From Pseudomonadota bacterium (GTDB lineage: Bacteria; Pseudomonadota; Gammaproteobacteria; Burkholderiales; Casimicrobiaceae), in NCBI GenBank assembly GCA_022709775.1, contig JAKLIE010000066.1, positions 1 to 7,757 on the forward strand: a DNA stretch of 7,757 nt, read 5' to 3'. Shown piece after piece: positions 6,355-7,757 of this stretch. Each line of letters starts with the position of its first letter. Position 1 is the stretch's first letter. The translations under genes were made by a program, and so were the position numbers. Below the pieces are notes generated by a model, which was given only the letters and a program-made list of their open reading frames with translations, was not told the DNA's origin and did not search any database.

Positions 6355-6921
6355 GTGGCAACCGTGCGTGCGGGCAGCCGGGCAGCCCTGTTGGTCGTGG
6401 ACGTACAGGTGGGCGTCGTGCGCGACGCGTGGGATGTAGTTCGGATCGTCCAGAACGTGGCGCGCGTCGTCGAGCGGGCACGCGCCCATCGCGTGCCCGT
6501 CGTCTGGGTCCAGCACGCGGGGGAGGAGTTGCCGCACGGCAGTCCCGAGTGGCAGTGGGTGCCCGAGCTTGTCCCCGCGCAGGGCGAGCTGCTCCTCGAG
6601 AAGCACTACAACTCGGCCTTCGAGGACACGCCGCTCGAGCAAGAGCTGGCCAAGTTCGGCGCGTCGCACGTCGTCCTCGCCGGCGCGTCCACCGGCTGGT
6701 GCATTCGGGCGACCGCCTACGGCGCGCTCGACCGCGGCTACGACCTGACACTGGTCAAGGACGCGCACACCACCGACACGATCGAACTCCGCGATGGGAC
6801 GAAGCTCGAAGCCGAGGATGTCATTCGTGACCTCAACGTCGTCATGGCCTTCGTCACGTATCCAGGACGAGTGAGCCGCGCTCTCCGCGCCGACGAGATC
6901 GACTTCGGCGCCATCGGCTGA
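6355..6921 (+). CDS. Isochorismatase-family cysteine hydrolase
   Basis: This 188-residue protein is a complete cysteine hydrolase of the isochorismatase superfamily, which includes nicotinamidases, N-carbamoyl amidases and true isochorismatases. The expected catalytic triad is present: D16 in LLVVDVQ, K83 in LEKHYNSAF, and C116 in GASTGWCIRATA. The segment ALDRGYDLTLVKDAHTT after the cysteine is also standard, and the length is normal. Cytoplasmic; no signal peptide. The substrate cannot be told from the sequence, and siderophore-type isochorismatase activity should not be assumed because no other siderophore gene is present. The start is GTG at 6355, with GGGAGG eight bases upstream, and the first core strand begins at residue 11. 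It lies 84 nt downstream of the GNAT fusion on the same strand and converges on the DUF1801 gene, with 27 nt between their stops and no obvious terminator in the gap. Confidence 0.92.
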   Translation: MATVRAGSRAALLVVDVQVGVVRDAWDVVRIVQNVARVVERARAHRVPVVWVQHAGEELPHGSPEWQWVPELVPAQGELLLEKHYNSAFEDTPLEQELAKFGASHVVLAGASTGWCIRATAYGALDRGYDLTLVKDAHTTDTIELRDGTKLEAEDVIRDLNVVMAFVTYPGRVSRALRADEIDFGAIG

Positions 6922-6948
6922 GTTCGCCTGCGAGTGCGCGCAGCCCGC

Positions 6949-7377
6949 CTACCGCGCGGCCTTCGAGCGCGCGTTCTCGGCCGCCGTCTCGAGCCAGGCG
7001 AGGATCGCCGCGCGGGGAAGCTCGGCTCCCGACCGAATCTGCAGATGGCGCCCGCCGTTCCCTTCTCCGCGTAAGAGGCCGTCTGGGTCGGGAAACGCGT
7101 CGGGCGGGCCGACCAGGATGAGGTTCACGTGCGCCTTGTGCGCCGTGAGGGAGCACATCATCTCTCCATCGACCGAGAACCAGGGCATGCCCCACTTGAG
7201 CGACGCCGTGGCGTCGGGCGCCACCCGCTCGATCAACCCACGAAGTTCGTCGAGCACGGCGCGGAGCTCGGGCGGCTGACGCTCGAAGAACGCATCGACG
7301 GCGCCGCCGAAGTCGGCCCGCCGCGCGACGGGCTCTCGCCGAGACGCCTTCGGCTCCTTCGCCCTCTCGTTCGCCAT
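6949..7377 (-). CDS. Stand-alone DUF1801 domain protein
   Basis: This 142-residue protein has a basic N-terminal tail (about 25 residues rich in Lys, Arg and Glu) followed by one DUF1801 domain. The features seen are VDAFFERQPPELRAVLDELR, IERVAPDATASLKWGMPWFS, a central strand region HKAHVNLILVGPPDAF, the GGRHLQIRSG loop, and a C-terminal helix ending in Lys/Ala/Arg. This is the normal size and layout of small DUF1801 proteins, whose function is mostly unknown. The start at 7377 is set by AGGAGG (7389-7384) six bases upstream; the open frame to 7425 adds residues with no family likeness. It lies 31 nt downstream of the metallo-beta-lactamase-fold gene on the same strand, so the two are probably cotranscribed. 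The domain differs from both DUF1801 domains of the fusion at 4858-6270, so it is not a recent copy of either. Confidence 0.88.
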   Translation of the reverse strand: MANERAKEPKASRREPVARRADFGGAVDAFFERQPPELRAVLDELRGLIERVAPDATASLKWGMPWFSVDGEMMCSLTAHKAHVNLILVGPPDAFPDPDGLLRGEGNGGRHLQIRSGAELPRAAILAWLETAAENARSKAAR

Positions 7378-7383
7378 GTTTGC

Positions 7384-7389
7384 CCTCCT
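7384..7389 (-). promoter_or_regulatory. Ribosome binding site for the stand-alone DUF1801 gene
   Basis: A consensus AGGAGG on the minus strand, six bases before the ATG at 7377, in the 31-nt gap after the stop of the upstream gene. It decides the start at 7377. Confidence 0.75.
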
Positions 7390-7408
7390 GCCCCCGGCGC
7401 CCGCGCGC

Positions 7409-7757
7409 CTACAGGCGATAGACACCGCCCGCCTCGATCACCAGAGCATCGCACGGGGTGGCCGCCCCGAGGCGGCGAAGCGCCTCGTCACACGTGTCGT
7501 GGGCCGACAGAAGCAGCCGCTTCGGCTTCGCGTCTCGGATCGCTCGGGCCGTCGTCTCGACGTCGGCCTCGTCGATCCGCTGCCACGGCAGCTTGCCCGT
7601 CCCGAGGATCGTCTGGAGGTCGACGCCGGGGCCCTTCAGGCGACCTTCCGAGAGCGGCAGATGGAAGCCTCCGCCGATCGCGTAGATCGGGTCGGGCGAC
7701 ATCCTGCGAACCATCTCGAGCAGGGTCGGAAGCGTCTGGTGCCCGCAGCCGGTGAAC
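7409..7757 (-). CDS. Metallo-beta-lactamase-fold hydrolase, dihydropterin-synthase-like (C-terminal part; 5' end beyond window)
   Basis: The last 115 residues of a protein whose start lies beyond the right edge. The frame is open to the edge: the first visible residues are FTGCGHQTLPTLLEMV, so the ATG at 7714 is internal, not the start. G-C-G-H followed by a helix, then GGGFHLP, then LLSAHDTCDEALRRLG, and a Gly-rich end (EAGGVYRL) match the C-terminal third of the MBL-fold family annotated as 7,8-dihydropterin-6-yl-methyl-4-(beta-D-ribofuranosyl)aminobenzene 5'-phosphate synthase. In that family these histidines bind the metals. The usual HCTG motif reads HDTC here: the histidine is kept, the following residues are changed. 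The true substrate of most bacterial members is unknown. It is followed after 31 nt by the stand-alone DUF1801 gene on the same strand. Confidence 0.8.
   Translation of the reverse strand, partial: FTGCGHQTLPTLLEMVRRMSPDPIYAIGGGFHLPLSEGRLKGPGVDLQTILGTGKLPWQRIDEADVETTARAIRDAKPKRLLLSAHDTCDEALRRLGAATPCDALVIEAGGVYRL

Noticed and set aside
6355..6921. Naming the cysteine hydrolase a nicotinamidase or a siderophore isochorismatase
   Set aside because: The triad fits the whole superfamily. No aryl-carrier domain, siderophore genes or NAD-salvage neighbours are present to fix the substrate.
7129..7755. A 208-codon plus-strand open frame at the right edge
   Set aside because: It is antisense to the DUF1801 and MBL-fold genes, is Arg/Pro/Ser-rich and shows no domain.
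1..7757. Defence island, phage or mobile element
   Set aside because: No nuclease, helicase, reverse transcriptase, transposase, integrase, toxin-antitoxin pair, terminal repeats or tRNA junction was found.

Overview
This window is a GC-rich, gene-dense stretch of bacterial chromosome. Long open frames run on both strands at almost every position, which is typical of very high G+C DNA, so most of them are shadows. I accept seven protein-coding genes, two of them cut by the window edges. I see no rRNA or tRNA gene, CRISPR array, transposase, integrase or phage gene. The gene types (a CrtI-like flavoprotein, an acyl-activating/thioester-reductase fusion, a GNAT fused to DUF1801 domains) suit a high-GC soil or sediment lineage such as Myxococcota, Rokubacteria, Gemmatimonadota, Acidobacteriota or Actinomycetota. 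Nothing in the sequence decides between these.

Left half (1-4653, minus strand, read right to left): a three-gene run. First is a CrtI/phytoene-desaturase-type FAD oxidoreductase (3157-4653). A 192-nt spacer holds a GC hairpin and a weak promoter candidate. Next is a polysaccharide pyruvyl transferase family protein (1747-2964). It overlaps a large two-domain protein (1-1759) with an N-terminal NAD(P)-dependent thioester-reductase-type SDR domain followed by an AMP-forming acyl-CoA synthetase domain, cut by the left edge. That last gene is open to the window edge. The set looks like a lipid or secondary-metabolite pathway (acyl activation and reduction, polyene or isoprenoid-type oxidation, sugar modification), but the product cannot be named.

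Right half (4858-7757): a divergent 204-nt region separates the first block from two plus-strand genes. One is a three-domain GNAT-DUF1801-DUF1801 fusion (4858-6270) and the other an isochorismatase-family cysteine hydrolase (6355-6921). Converging on them from the right are a small stand-alone DUF1801 protein (6949-7377) and the C-terminal part of a metallo-beta-lactamase-fold protein of the dihydropterin-synthase-like family (7409-7757). This half looks like an assortment of small stress or housekeeping enzymes rather than one pathway. Its unusual feature is three DUF1801 domains within 2 kb, two of them fused to an acetyltransferase.

The points most worth following are the reversed reductase-then-ligase order in the left-edge gene, the GNAT-DUF1801-DUF1801 fusion with its apparent former gene boundary near position 5797, and the unexplained operon that combines a CrtI-like enzyme, a pyruvyl transferase and a reductase-ligase.
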